Shown here: positions 1 through 10,843 of the stretch, piece by piece
Layout of the letters: each line of letters starts with the position of its first letter
Position numbering within the stretch: the first letter of the stretch is position 1
Assembly: GCA_027489955.1 (NCBI GenBank)
Contig: JAIXYZ010000001.1
Location: 62,001 to 126,000 of the forward strand
Source: Hyphomicrobiales bacterium
GTDB taxonomy: Bacteria; Pseudomonadota; Alphaproteobacteria; Rhizobiales; Beijerinckiaceae
DNA length: 64,000 nucleotides
Direction of reading: 5' to 3'
The notes under the pieces: model-generated
Seen by the model: the letters and a program-made list of their open reading frames with translations, nothing else
The model's database searches: none
What the model was told of the DNA's origin: nothing
Translations under genes and position numbers: made by a program

Positions 1-519
1 GCGGCCATGGTCGGCGAACTGCGCCGACAGCCCCTGATGGGCCCGGTCGTTCTTGGCGACGACGAGAAGGCCGCTCGTGTCCTTGTCGAGCCGGTGCACG
101 ATGCCCGGGCGGCGCACGCCGCCGATGCCCGACAGCGTGTCGCCGCAATGGGCCACGAGCGCGTTGACCAGCGTGCCGGTCTCGTGCCCCGCCGCGGGAT
201 GGACGACGAGGCCGGCCGGCTTGTCGATGACGATCACGTCCTCGTCCTCATGGACGATGACAAGGGCGATGGCCTCCCCCGCCGGTTCCGCCGGCAGGGC
301 ATCGGGCACGCTCACGCACAGGGCATCGCCCTCGCGGACGCGGTGCTTGGGGTCGGCGACCACAGCGCCCGCTACCGTGACGGCGCCGTCGCGCACCAGG
401 GCCTGCAGCCGCGTGCGCGAAAGATCGCTGCCCGCTTCGGCCGCGAGCTGGGCCAGCGCGCGGTCGAGGCGCTCGCCGGCGAGGGCGGGAGGCACGATGA
501 CGTCGAGAGAGCCTGACAA
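1..519 (-). CDS. rluD: RluD-type 23S rRNA pseudouridine synthase (3' end cut off)
   Basis: Isomerises uridines of 23S rRNA to pseudouridine (RluA/RluD family). The visible 173 codons carry an N-terminal S4 RNA-binding domain (about residues 15-60, with GERLDRALAQL) and the catalytic motif HRLDKDTSGLLVV at about residue 142, whose Asp is the nucleophile. The C-terminal half lies outside the window. A TTG start at 519 is chosen because GGAAAG sits 8 bases upstream and the S4 domain begins just after it. An in-frame TTG 18 bases further upstream is the alternative. It is divergent from the tRNA-Glu gene, whose promoter it abuts. RluD is the likely member because both domains are present; other RluA paralogues cannot be excluded without the C-terminus. 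Confidence 0.88.
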   Translation of the reverse strand, partial: MSGSLDVIVPPALAGERLDRALAQLAAEAGSDLSRTRLQALVRDGAVTVAGAVVADPKHRVREGDALCVSVPDALPAEPAGEAIALVIVHEDEDVIVIDKPAGLVVHPAAGHETGTLVNALVAHCGDTLSGIGGVRRPGIVHRLDKDTSGLLVVAKNDRAHQGLSAQFADHGR

Positions 520-540
520 GGCACCACTTTCCAAAACGGC

Positions 541-569
541 TTGAATGCCGGGACGGCCCCCGGTATAGG
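541..569 (+). promoter_or_regulatory. sigma-70-like promoter of tRNA-Glu
   Basis: A -35 element TTGAAT (541-546) and a -10 element TATAGG (564-569) are separated by exactly 17 bases. The spacing places transcription start near 576, about 15 bases before the mature tRNA 5' end. The inference rests on spacing and sequence only. Confidence 0.6.
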
Positions 570-590
570 GTCCGCACCCGGCCAGCGGAA

Positions 591-666
591 GCTCCCTTCG
601 TCTAGCGGTCTAGGACGTCGCCCTCTCACGGCGAAAACAGGGGTTCGAGTCCCCTAGGGAGCGCCA
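591..666 (+). tRNA. tRNA-Glu (anticodon CTC)
   Basis: A complete cloverleaf is visible. The acceptor stem GCTCCCT pairs with AGGGAGC, the discriminator is G, and CCA is encoded at 664-666. The anticodon arm TCGCC-CTCTCAC-GGCGA presents CTC, which reads GAG. The T arm has the canonical GGTTCGAGTCC. The CTAGCGGTCTAGG D-arm is typical of bacterial tRNA-Glu. No integrase or attachment-site duplication is seen next to it. Confidence 0.97.
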
Positions 667-933
667 CCGGCCCGGCTTCCTGCCTGCCGGCGCCTTTTCC
701 AGTCATTCTTTCACGCGATGATCCGCCCGAAAGCGGACGATCCGGACCCGGATGCGGGTCCAGCGTCCGTCACGGCGGTGGGAAAAGCACGCGAACCGGG
801 CTATGGCGGGATCGAGGATCGCCGTCGACGCCCCGATTCGGGCAGGAGCCGGAACCTCGAGGCGTGACGGCGCGTTGGGATCGACCGGTGGTCCGTCGAC
901 CGCCGATTGTTTGGGCGGGGCGAAGCGACCAGA

Positions 934-3198
934 ATGGGCCATGCCGGCACGCATGACGGGACCCTCGTGGTTCTGTCCATCCTTATCGCCGTGCTGGCCT
1001 CGTACACGGCGCTCGACCTCGCCGGACGGATGCGGGCCGCGACGGGCCTCACCCGCTATGCCTGGCTCGGCACGGCGGCGCTCGCCATGGGCGGCGGCAT
1101 CTGGTCGATGCATTTCGTGGCGATGCTGGCCTTTTCCATCCCCGGCATCTCGCTGTCCTACGACCTGTCCCTGACGCTGCTGTCGCTGGGCCTGCCCATC
1201 GTCGTGACCGCCTTCGGCTTCCTGATGGCGAGCCGCGCCGGCGCGACGCCGCGCGTCCTTGCCCTCAGCGGGCTCGTCATGGGCCTCGGCATCGCCGGCA
1301 TGCACTACGTCGGCATGGCGGCGATCCGGATGCCGGCAGCGCTGGCCTACGATGGGGTATGGGTGGCCATCTCGGTCGCCATCGCGATCGGTGCGGCCAC
1401 CGTCGCCCTGTGGCTGGCCTTCCGCCAGTCCGGATGGAGCGAAAAGCTCGGCGCGGCCCTGGCCATGGGCCTGGCCGTCGCCGGCATGCATTATTCCGCG
1501 ATGCACGGCCTCAAGGTCGCGCCCATCGCAGGCGCCGAGACGGTCGTCGCGGGCGTCAGCCAAACGCATCTGGCGCTGTGGATCACCAGCACGACCTTCC
1601 TCATCCTCGTGCTCGCCCTGATCGCGGCAATGTTCGACCGCCATTTCGCGGCTGCCGCCGAAAGGGAGGCCGCCGCCCTGCGCGAGAGCGAGGAGCGCTT
1701 CCGCCTCCTCGTCCAGAGCGTGCGCGACTATGCGATCTTCATGCTCGATCCCGAGGGCCGCATCGCCAACTGGAATGCCGGGGCCGAGCGCATCAAGGGC
1801 TACACGGCGGACGAGGCCGTGGGTAGCCACATGTCGCGGTTCTACACGCAGGAGGACCAGGAGGCGGGCGTTCCCGCCCGCGCCCTGGAGACGGCCCGCC
1901 GGGACGGCAAGTTCGAGGCCGAAGGCTGGCGGGTGCGCAAGGACGGGACGCGTTTCTGGGCGAGCGTGCTCATCGACGCCATCCAGGCGCCGGACGGCAC
2001 GCTGCTCGGCTTCGCCAAGGTCACGCGCGACATCACGGAGCGCAAGCAGGCCAGCGAGGCGCTGGAGCAGACCCGCCAGGCCCTCGCCCAGGCCCAGAAG
2101 ATGGAGGCGATCGGCCAGCTCACCGGCGGCGTCGCCCACGACTTCAACAACCTCCTGATGGCCGTGCTCGGGAGCCTCGAACTGCTGCGCAAGCGCCTCC
2201 CGCCCGATCCGCGGGCCGAGAGGCTGCTGGACAACGCCGTTCAGGGCGCCCAGCGCGGCGCCGCGCTCACCCAGCGCATGCTGGCCTTCGCCCGCCGCCA
2301 GAACCTCAAGCCGAGGCCGCTGGACGTCGCGGAGCTCGTCCACGGCATGGACGAACTGCTCAGCCGGTCCATCGGCCCTTCGTTCGTCATCGAGACCGAC
2401 TTTCCCGCCGGCCTGCCGAGGGCGGTGGCCGATGCGCACCAGCTCGAGCTGGGCCTGCTCAACCTCGTCGTCAACGCGCGCGACGCCATGCCGGCCGGCG
2501 GCAGGATCGTCGTCGCCGCGCGGCTCGCCCAGGGCGGGGAGGCGAGCGGGCTGCCGGAGGGCCGCTATGTGTGCCTCAGCGTCACCGACACGGGCGAGGG
2601 CATGGACGAGGCGACCCTGGAGCGGGCGCGCGAGCCCTTCTTCACCACCAAGGGCGTCGGCAAGGGCACGGGGCTCGGCCTCTCCATGGTGCACGGCCTC
2701 GCCGAGCAGTCGAAGGGCCGCCTCATCCTGCACAGCCGCAAGGGCGTCGGCACGACGGCGGAGATCTGGCTGCCCGTCGCCGACACCGACGACGAGGCCG
2801 GGGAGGAGATCGGCGAGGTCCTGGCCGCCCCCGCCGGTGGGGGCGACCGTCGGCTGCGGGTGATCCTGGTCGACGACGATCCGCTTGTGCTGGAGAACGC
2901 GGCCGCGATGCTCGAGGACCTGGGCCACGCCGTCACGGCCGCGCGGTCGGGACCGGAGGCGCTCGCGATGCTGAAGGACGGCCCCGCGCCCGACCTCGTC
3001 ATCACCGACCACGCCATGCCCGGCATGACCGGCCTGCAGCTGCTGGAGCGGGTGCGGGCCGAGCGTCCGTCGCTCCCCGTCATCCTCGCCACCGGCTATG
3101 CCGAGCTCGCGCCCGGCCTCGGCGAAGGCCTCGTGCGCCTGTCCAAGCCGTTCGGCCAGGCCGAGCTCGCCAGGGCGATCGAGGCGGCGATCGGCTGA
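934..3198 (+). CDS. MHYT-PAS hybrid sensor histidine kinase with receiver domain
   Basis: A membrane-bound sensor kinase of 754 aa. The N-terminal 220 residues are hydrophobic and hold three MHYT-type motifs (MH at 59, MHY at 123, MHY at 185); in this family the motif is proposed to coordinate copper and sense diatomic gases. A PAS domain follows (about 235-355), then a HisKA domain with AHDFNN (phospho-acceptor His402), an HATPase domain with DTGEGMDE and GTGLGLS, and a C-terminal receiver with phospho-acceptor Asp692 in [12 protein letters not shown] at 934 is preferred over the upstream TTG at 907 because MHYT proteins usually start close to the first membrane helix. It stands alone, 113 bases before luxR. 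No separate response regulator is adjacent, so its output partner is unknown. Confidence 0.9.
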   Translation: MGHAGTHDGTLVVLSILIAVLASYTALDLAGRMRAATGLTRYAWLGTAALAMGGGIWSMHFVAMLAFSIPGISLSYDLSLTLLSLGLPIVVTAFGFLMASRAGATPRVLALSGLVMGLGIAGMHYVGMAAIRMPAALAYDGVWVAISVAIAIGAATVALWLAFRQSGWSEKLGAALAMGLAVAGMHYSAMHGLKVAPIAGAETVVAGVSQTHLALWITSTTFLILVLALIAAMFDRHFAAAAEREAAALRESEERFRLLVQSVRDYAIFMLDPEGRIANWNAGAERIKGYTADEAVGSHMSRFYTQEDQEAGVPARALETARRDGKFEAEGWRVRKDGTRFWASVLIDAIQAPDGTLLGFAKVTRDITERKQASEALEQTRQALAQAQKMEAIGQLTGGVAHDFNNLLMAVLGSLELLRKRLPPDPRAERLLDNAVQGAQRGAALTQRMLAFARRQNLKPRPLDVAELVHGMDELLSRSIGPSFVIETDFPAGLPRAVADAHQLELGLLNLVVNARDAMPAGGRIVVAARLAQGGEASGLPEGRYVCLSVTDTGEGMDEATLERAREPFFTTKGVGKGTGLGLSMVHGLAEQSKGRLILHSRKGVGTTAEIWLPVADTDDEAGEEIGEVLAAPAGGGDRRLRVILVDDDPLVLENAAAMLEDLGHAVTAARSGPEALAMLKDGPAPDLVITDHAMPGMTGLQLLERVRAERPSLPVILATGYAELAPGLGEGLVRLSKPFGQAELARAIEAAIG

Positions 3199-3311
3199 TC
3201 ATGCATAAATCACGGCGGATCAGCACGTTTCACGCACGCATTGTGTGACTATCGCATCTTGATCTCTCCGGCTCCGGCGTCCGTAATGGGCCGAGGGCCG
3301 GGGATATTTTT

Positions 3312-4037
3312 ATGCCGCGCAGATCACTCGATCTGACGCTCGATTTTCTTGCGCGTATCGATGCGGCGCCGGACGAGCTGGCGGTCTGCAAGGAATTGCT
3401 CAACATCGCCGGCGATTACGGCTTTGAACAATTGCTCGCAGGCTCCATCCCGCTCCCGGGCGTGCCGGAGACCGCGCATCACGGGCACGTCATTCTCGAA
3501 TTGTGGCCGCCCGGCTGGACCGAGCGGTATTTCACGCGCGGCTATCTGCGCAACGATCCGGCGATTCAGCGGGTCGTCCAGTCCGACGCGCCGTTCCAGT
3601 GGTCGGAACTCGAGCCCGCCTTCCGCGACAGCCCGGAAGGCCGGCGGATCATGGCGGAAGCAGGGGATTTCGGCCTGCGTGACGGCTTCACCGTCCCCCT
3701 GCATCCGATCGAGGGCGGGGTGATCGGCTTCTCCCTCGCCGGCCCGAAGATCGAGATGCCGCCGGGCGCCAAGCCCATGCTGACCATGCTGTCGAACTTC
3801 GCCATGGCGCGTGCCCTGCTCATCCAGGACAGGAAGCCCGCGCCGCGCCTCACCCAGCGCGAGATCGACATCCTGCGCTGGCTGGCGGAGGGCAAGACGG
3901 CATGGGAGATCGGACGCATCTTCAACACCGCCGAGAACACCGTGAACAACCAGCTAAGGCTCCTGCGGGAGAAATTCGGCGCGACCCGCAACACCCAGAT
4001 GCTCGCTCTCGCCTTTCGTCACAGGATCATCACCTGA
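3312..4037 (+). CDS. LuxR-family acyl-homoserine-lactone-responsive regulator
   Basis: A quorum-sensing transcription factor of 241 aa, the usual length for TraR/LuxR proteins. The autoinducer-binding domain keeps the conserved ligand residues of the family: Trp69 and Tyr73 (GWTERY), Asp82-Pro83 (NDP) and Trp97 (FQWSE). The GerE-type helix-turn-helix occupies about residues 180-240 (LTQREIDILRWLAEGKTAWE). Its stop codon is only 6 bases before a perfect palindrome and 80 bases before the luxI homologue, so the two form an I/R pair in tandem. Ligand chain length cannot be read from sequence. Confidence 0.92.
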   Translation: MPRRSLDLTLDFLARIDAAPDELAVCKELLNIAGDYGFEQLLAGSIPLPGVPETAHHGHVILELWPPGWTERYFTRGYLRNDPAIQRVVQSDAPFQWSELEPAFRDSPEGRRIMAEAGDFGLRDGFTVPLHPIEGGVIGFSLAGPKIEMPPGAKPMLTMLSNFAMARALLIQDRKPAPRLTQREIDILRWLAEGKTAWEIGRIFNTAENTVNNQLRLLREKFGATRNTQMLALAFRHRIIT

Positions 4038-4043
4038 GGGTCA

Positions 4044-4061
4044 ATAGCAGGAACCTGCTAT
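4044..4061. promoter_or_regulatory. lux-box-like operator upstream of luxI
   Basis: ATAGCAGG-AA-CCTGCTAT is a perfect 18-bp inverted repeat, the size and symmetry expected for a LuxR-type dimer site; CCTG/CAGG cores occur in known lux and tra boxes. It starts 7 bases after the luxR stop codon and ends 57 bases before the luxI start codon, the place for autoinduction of luxI. No second copy was seen upstream of luxR (3199-3311). Confidence 0.75.
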
Positions 4062-4117
4062 GGGACCGGCCCGGACCGATCGCCAGACTCACACGCGTGG
4101 GGATGGAGTTACGGGAC

Positions 4118-4738
4118 ATGATTCACCTGGTCACAGCTGAGAATTTCGGGACATACGCATCGGTGATGGAGCAGGCCTTCCGCCTGCGGCACGAGGTCTT
4201 CGTCGAGGAAATGGGCTGGGAGGCCCTGCGCCGCCGGGACGGGCTGGAGATCGACCAGTTCGACAGCGGGCAGGCCGTGCACATGGTGTACCTGGAGGGG
4301 AGCCGGGTCCTGGGGTACCAGCGCATGCTGCCGACGACCGCGCCGCACCTCTTGTCGGACGTGATGCCGGAACTGTGCGAGGGGCCGCGCCCGCAGGGCG
4401 AGCACATCTGGGAATGGACGCGCTATTGCGTTCCCAAGGAGCACCGCGAGCGCGGCCGCAAGCTGAGCCCTGTGGCGAACGCGCTGCTGTCCGGCGTCGT
4501 CGAATGGGGGCTGGATCGCGGCATCGACACGGTCATCATCCAGATGGACCCGCTCTGGCTCCTGCGGCTCGTCCAGCTCCACTTCATGGTGACGCCGCTG
4601 GGGTTCCCGCGGGAGATGTCCGGCCGGGACACGATGGCCGTCACCGCGACGTTCAACTGGGGCACGCTGCAGCGCCTGCGCGAGATGCGCGGCGACAGCG
4701 AGAGCGTGCTCGCCGCCGAATTCAGGAGGACCGGTTGA
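4118..4738 (+). CDS. LuxI-family acyl-homoserine-lactone synthase
   Basis: Makes an acyl-homoserine lactone from S-adenosylmethionine and an acyl donor. The 206-residue protein holds all the invariant residues of the family: Arg24, Phe28 and Trp34 (RLRHEVFVEEMGW), Asp46 and Asp49 (IDQFD), Arg69 (GYQRM), Glu99 and Arg102 (WEWTRYCV). ATG 4118 is chosen because GGAG lies 9 bases upstream and it matches family length; ATG 4103 is a weaker alternative. The gene follows luxR with a lux-box-like palindrome between them and overlaps the next small gene by 4 bases, so both are probably one transcript. Whether the acyl donor is acyl-ACP or acyl-CoA cannot be decided from the sequence. Confidence 0.93.
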   Translation: MIHLVTAENFGTYASVMEQAFRLRHEVFVEEMGWEALRRRDGLEIDQFDSGQAVHMVYLEGSRVLGYQRMLPTTAPHLLSDVMPELCEGPRPQGEHIWEWTRYCVPKEHRERGRKLSPVANALLSGVVEWGLDRGIDTVIIQMDPLWLLRLVQLHFMVTPLGFPREMSGRDTMAVTATFNWGTLQRLREMRGDSESVLAAEFRRTG

Positions 4739-4953
4739 CCGGCCCGGCCCATCGCGAGGCCATCCTCGCCGACCCCGGATTCGGGGTGGGCATCGAGGCC
4801 ATCTGCCAGCACCTGTACCGCGCCATCGAGATCGCGGACGACCTGAAGCTGCCCGCCCTGCGTTACTTCCTGGCGATGGCGGCGATGGAGGCGGCGACAT
4901 ACCAGCCGCCGATCGCGACGGAGCTGATGCGGCTGATCTATCCGGAAGGCTGA
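4735..4953 (+). CDS. 72-aa protein translationally coupled to luxI
   Basis: A TTG start at 4735 overlaps the luxI stop codon (TTGA) and follows a strong AGGAGG 5 bases upstream, inside luxI. The product is a small soluble, mostly helical protein (motifs GIEAICQHLYRAIEIADDL and MAAMEAATYQPP) with no signal peptide and no Cys cluster. I do not recognise a named family. In Rhizobium leguminosarum the small regulatory protein CinS is coupled to cinI in the same way, so a role as a quorum-sensing accessory is a positional inference only. Its 3' end overlaps the converging DUF2783 gene by 16 bases. Confidence 0.75.
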   Translation: MTGPAHREAILADPGFGVGIEAICQHLYRAIEIADDLKLPALRYFLAMAAMEAATYQPPIATELMRLIYPEG

Positions 4954-5177
4954 GCGGGCGCGCCGTCGTCCGCCCGGCGGGCGAGGGCGATCGCGTCGGC
5001 GAGCAGCGAGGCATCGCCGACCTGGTTGGCGAGGATGAGCACGAGCCGCGTGTTGAGCGCGGCGCTCTCCTCGTCGCTCAGGCCGCGATGGGCCTCCACC
5101 AGCATGCGATAGGCCGCGTCGGGGTCCGGCAGGCGGGCTTTCGTCTCCAGCCGGTGCGGTCCTTGCGTTTCGGTCAT
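4938..5177 (-). CDS. DUF2783-like small protein
   Basis: A 79-aa protein with the pattern AYRMLVEAHRGLSDEES followed by LNTRLVLILANQVGD, which I associate with DUF2783, a family usually found beside flavin monooxygenase genes. Its ATG (5177) overlaps the stop codon of the monooxygenase gene by 4 bases, so it is translationally coupled and probably serves that enzyme as a subunit or chaperone. No catalytic residues are evident. Family assignment is from memory of the pattern and gene context. Confidence 0.7.
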   Translation of the reverse strand: MTETQGPHRLETKARLPDPDAAYRMLVEAHRGLSDEESAALNTRLVLILANQVGDASLLADAIALARRADDGAPAQPSG

Positions 5178-6784
5178 GCGCCAGCCTCCGTCCATCCGTT
5201 GAGACGCCGCGAGGCGGCGGCGACGGCAGCCGCTTCGGGGCGCTTCCACCGCGCCGCCACGTGCTGGTCCGGCCGCACCAGCAGGGCCGCGCCCGCCGGC
5301 GCCCCCAGCCGGGCCGCGACGAGCCCCTGGTCGTCGTGGACGTCGATCCCGATGCGCAGCCGGCGCACGCCCTCGGGCAGGGCGATTCCGGTCTCGCCCA
5401 TCTCGATCAGGACCTCGTCGCCGCCGACCGCCTCCAGAAGCCATCCGGTCCGGCCGTCGCGCCAGCTTATGGGCGCGTCGGGCAGGGGCGAGCCGGGCGT
5501 GCAGCCGCCGGTCCAGGTCTCGCCGTCCGCGTCGGGGGTGGAGAGGGCCGTCCGATAGGACGAGGGCGTGGACAGCCGCCCGGAATTGACCATGCGCCGG
5601 CCGAGATCGGTGCAGCGCGCCAGCGCCAGCGCCGCGTCCCGGAAGCGCTTCTCCTGCGGGGTTCGCGGCGCGATGAAGTCGGTCGAGCGCGTCGAATGGG
5701 CGATGTTCTCGTCCGCCGCCGCCGAGCGCTCGGCGTCGTAGCTCGCGAGCAGCGAGGCGGGGCTCCGTCCCTGGACGACGCGGGCGAGCTTCCAGGCCAG
5801 GTTCTCCGCATCCTGGATGCCCGAATTGGCGCCGCGCGCCCCGAAGGGCGAGACCTGGTGGGCCGCGTCCCCGGCGAAGATGAGCCGGTCGCGGACGAAC
5901 CGCGCGATGCGGCGGCACTGGAACGTGTAGACGGACACCCATTCCACGCGGAAACGGTCGTGGCCCACCATCCGCCGGATGCGCGGAATGACCCGGTCCG
6001 GCTGGCGCTCCGCCTCCGGGTCGGCGTCCGGCCCCAGCTGCAGGTCGATGCGCCAGACGCCGTCGGGCTGCTTGTGCAGCAGCGCCGAGCGCCCCGCATG
6101 GAAGGGCGGATCGAACCAGAAGCGCCGCTCCGCCGGCATGTCGGCCTCCATGGCGACGTCGGCGATGAGGAACCTATCCTCGAACGCCTCCCCGACGAAG
6201 GGCAGGCCCGCGAGGGCACGCATCGTCGAGCGGGCCCCGTCCGCCGCCACCACCCAGTCGGCCTCGAGCGCATAAGGCCCGTCCGGCGTGTCGACCGTCA
6301 GCCGGACCCCGTCCGCCAGCGCCTCCATCGCCGAGACGCGGTTGCGCCAGCGCAGTTCCGCGAGGCCAAACGACGCCAGGCGCGAGACGAGGACGTACTC
6401 AAGGTAGAATTGCTGCAGGTTGATGAAGGCCGGCATCGCGTATCCGGCCTCCGGCAGGAGATCGAAGGCGTAGAGAAGCTCCTCCCCCTGGAACACCTTG
6501 CCCACCTGCCAGACGACGCCCTTCTCCAGGCACGGGCGCGCCGCGCCGAGCCTGTCGAGAATTTCGAGCGTGCGCTTGGCGTAGCAGAGCCCGCGGGAGC
6601 CCTCGCCGATGCGGTCTGAATCGTCGAGCACCACGACGGGAACGCCGCGCCCGGCCAGATCGATGGCGAGGACGAGGCCGACCGGCCCCGCCCCGACCAC
6701 CACGACCGGCCGCCGCACCGGGAGGGGCGCGTCCTGGTCCGGCGAGCGCCGGTAGGCGAACTGGTAGAGCGCGCGCCCCGCCAA
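5174..6784 (-). CDS. FAD-dependent aromatic monooxygenase (MhpA/PheA-like)
   Basis: A class A flavoprotein hydroxylase of 536 aa. The Rossmann motif VVVVGAGPVGLVLAIDLAG sits near residues 27-45, the DG motif region is VVAADGARSTMR, and the second FAD motif is FAGDAAHQVSPFGARGANSG. The C-terminal thioredoxin-like tail of about 130 residues is shared with phenol and 3-hydroxyphenylpropionate hydroxylases. It lies in a minus-strand operon after an AraC regulator and an MBL-fold gene and is coupled to a DUF2783 gene. The substrate is probably a phenolic acid, given pobA next door, but it cannot be named from sequence. Confidence 0.88.
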   Translation of the reverse strand: MAGRALYQFAYRRSPDQDAPLPVRRPVVVVGAGPVGLVLAIDLAGRGVPVVVLDDSDRIGEGSRGLCYAKRTLEILDRLGAARPCLEKGVVWQVGKVFQGEELLYAFDLLPEAGYAMPAFINLQQFYLEYVLVSRLASFGLAELRWRNRVSAMEALADGVRLTVDTPDGPYALEADWVVAADGARSTMRALAGLPFVGEAFEDRFLIADVAMEADMPAERRFWFDPPFHAGRSALLHKQPDGVWRIDLQLGPDADPEAERQPDRVIPRIRRMVGHDRFRVEWVSVYTFQCRRIARFVRDRLIFAGDAAHQVSPFGARGANSGIQDAENLAWKLARVVQGRSPASLLASYDAERSAAADENIAHSTRSTDFIAPRTPQEKRFRDAALALARCTDLGRRMVNSGRLSTPSSYRTALSTPDADGETWTGGCTPGSPLPDAPISWRDGRTGWLLEAVGGDEVLIEMGETGIALPEGVRRLRIGIDVHDDQGLVAARLGAPAGAALLVRPDQHVAARWKRPEAAAVAAASRRLNGWTEAGA

Positions 6785-6788
6785 GGCG

Positions 6789-7735
6789 TCAGCCCTGAAG
6801 CTCGGCCCACATCTGCCGGTCCCTCTCGGCCGTCCAGATGCGCGGATGCTCGATGCCGGACGCCTCGTCGAAGGCGCGCGACACGTTGAAAGGCAGGCAA
6901 TGCTCGTAGATGGCGAAGCTGCCGAAGGCCGGGTCCATCGCGTCCCGGGTGGCCTGGAACGTTTCCTTCAGGTCGCGTCCTCGGGCGACCGAGAGTTCCG
7001 CCGCGCCATAGAGCGACGTGACGAAGCTGCGCGTCATCGCCAGCGCCTCCGCCACCTGGCCCGGCGAGGTCAGCGCGTCGCCGCGGCCCGGCACGAGGGC
7101 GGCGGGGGCGAAAGCGCGGATCTCGTCCAGCGTGTCCGGCCAGTGCCGCAGATGGGCGTCGCCGCAATAGCAGGCCGAGTGGTACTCGACGAGATCGCCG
7201 GAGAACATCACGCCGGCATCCGGCACCCATGCCACGATGTCCCCGGCGGTGTGGCCCGCGCCCAGGTGGAACAGGTTCACCTCGCGCTTGCCCAGGAACA
7301 GCGTCATGCCGCTCTCGAAGGTGATGTTGGGCCAGGTCAGGCCCGGCGGGATCGTGTCCTCGCCCCGGAACAGCCGGGGAAAGCGGCCGATCTCGGAAGC
7401 CTTGTCTTGCTCGCCGCGCTCGCGGATCAGCGCGAGCGTCCCGTCGGACGCCACCACACCCTGCGCACCGTAGGCGCTGGCGCCGAGCACGCGCACCGCG
7501 TGGTAATGGGTCAGCACCACGTAGCGGATCGGCTTGTCGGTGACCGTCCGGACCCGGGCGATCACGTCCTGCGCCATGGCGGGCGTCGCCTGGGCATCGA
7601 TGACGATGCAGCCGTCGTCGCCCACGATGATCCCGGAATTGGGGTCTCCCTGCGCGGTATAGGCATAGAGGTCCGGGCCGATCTCGGTGAAGGACACGGT
7701 CTTCTCGGCGGTGTCGCCGGTCGAGGCGAAGGCGC

Positions 7736-7739
<4 letters not shown>
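6789..7739 (-). CDS. MBL-fold hydrolase with altered metal motif
   Basis: A metallo-beta-lactamase-fold protein of 316 aa. The usual HxHxDH metal site reads LTHYHAVRVLGASAY (His78, His80), so the Asp and third His of the motif are replaced by Val and Arg, while later elements (LGAGHTAGDIV and MFSGDLVEY) look intact. It could bind one metal or use a different reaction. Its ATG overlaps the AraC-family gene stop codon (ATGA) and the monooxygenase gene starts 4 bases after it, so it belongs to this aromatic operon. Ring-fission-product or lactone hydrolysis is possible but unproven. Confidence 0.85.
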
Positions 7740-9999
<2,260 letters not shown>

Positions 10000-10024
10000 G
10001 GCGGACCGGACGGGCGCCGTGCGC

Positions 10025-10843
10025 CTAGCGCCAGACCAGGAGGCGCTTCTCGATCGCGCCGATGAAGCCGCCGATCGTCAGTCCCAGCACCGAAAGCATG
10101 ACCACGCCGGCCAGGAGCTGGTCGGTCTGCATGAGGTTGCCCGCCGACAGGACGAGCGCGCCCACGCCCTGGTTGGCACCGATCATCTCGGCCGCGATCA
10201 GCAGCACGATGCCGATGGAGGAGGCGATCTTCAGGCCCGAGATGATGCCGGGCAGCGATCCCGGCAGGATGATCTTGGTGATGATCGCCAGCGTCGACAG
10301 GCCGAAGGCCCGGCCCATGCGCACGAGTGAGCGGTCGACATTGTCCACCGCGCCGTAGGTGGCCACGACCGTCGGGAAGAAGGTGCCGAACGCGATGGTG
10401 GCGACCTTCGAGCCTTCGCCGATGCCGAACCACAGGATGAAGAGCGGCAGCAGCGCGATCTTGGGGATCGGGAAGAAGGCCGAGACCACGGCGATCCCGG
10501 CGGACCGGAACACGCCGAACAGGCCGATCATCAGCCCGACCAGGACGCCGCCGGTCATGCCCAGCGCATAGCCCCCGAACAGGCGGGCGAGCGAGGCCAT
10601 GATGTGGTCCTGCAGTTCGCCGGACTGCGCCATCCCGATCAGGGCGTTGGCCACCCGCGCCGGGCTGGGCGCGAAGATCGGGCTGATCCAGCCCAGGCTC
10701 GAGGCCCCCTGCCAGAGGCCGATGAGCCCGAACAGGGCAAGCGCGCCGGCGATGCGGCTGGTGGCGGGGGTGAAGAGCCCGCCGCGGAAGACGACGGGCG
10801 TCGGCGCCGCGGCCGGCGCGGGCATCGTGGCGGTGTCACGCAT
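10025..10843 (-). CDS. ABC transporter permease (NitT/TauT type)
   Basis: An inner-membrane permease of 272 aa, SsuC/TauC family, with about six hydrophobic helices and the EAA-type loop in GRAFGLSTLAIITKIILPGS. Its start overlaps the ATPase gene stop by 8 bases, so it is translationally coupled. It is the last gene of a minus-strand operon: AroE-like enzyme, binding protein, ATPase, permease. Family members move sulfonates, nitrate, aromatic acids or pyrimidine precursors; the neighbours here suggest a cyclic carboxylic acid. Confidence 0.9.
   Translation of the reverse strand: MRDTATMPAPAAAPTPVVFRGGLFTPATSRIAGALALFGLIGLWQGASSLGWISPIFAPSPARVANALIGMAQSGELQDHIMASLARLFGGYALGMTGGVLVGLMIGLFGVFRSAGIAVVSAFFPIPKIALLPLFILWFGIGEGSKVATIAFGTFFPTVVATYGAVDNVDRSLVRMGRAFGLSTLAIITKIILPGSLPGIISGLKIASSIGIVLLIAAEMIGANQGVGALVLSAGNLMQTDQLLAGVVMLSVLGLTIGGFIGAIEKRLLVWR

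Noticed and set aside
591-666. tRNA-Glu as an integration site for an island.
   Set aside because: No integrase gene or 3' tRNA repeat is found within the following 10 kb, and the next genes are ordinary regulators.
703-3012. A 769-codon reading frame on the minus strand opposite the hybrid histidine kinase.
   Set aside because: It has no recognisable domain, is Arg/His/Gly-rich as expected from antisense reading of GC-rich DNA, and the plus strand encodes a clear MHYT-PAS-kinase-receiver protein.
3902-4117. A longer LuxI beginning inside luxR.
   Set aside because: The added 72 residues overlap luxR in another frame, carry no LuxI motif, and a good ribosome site precedes ATG 4118.
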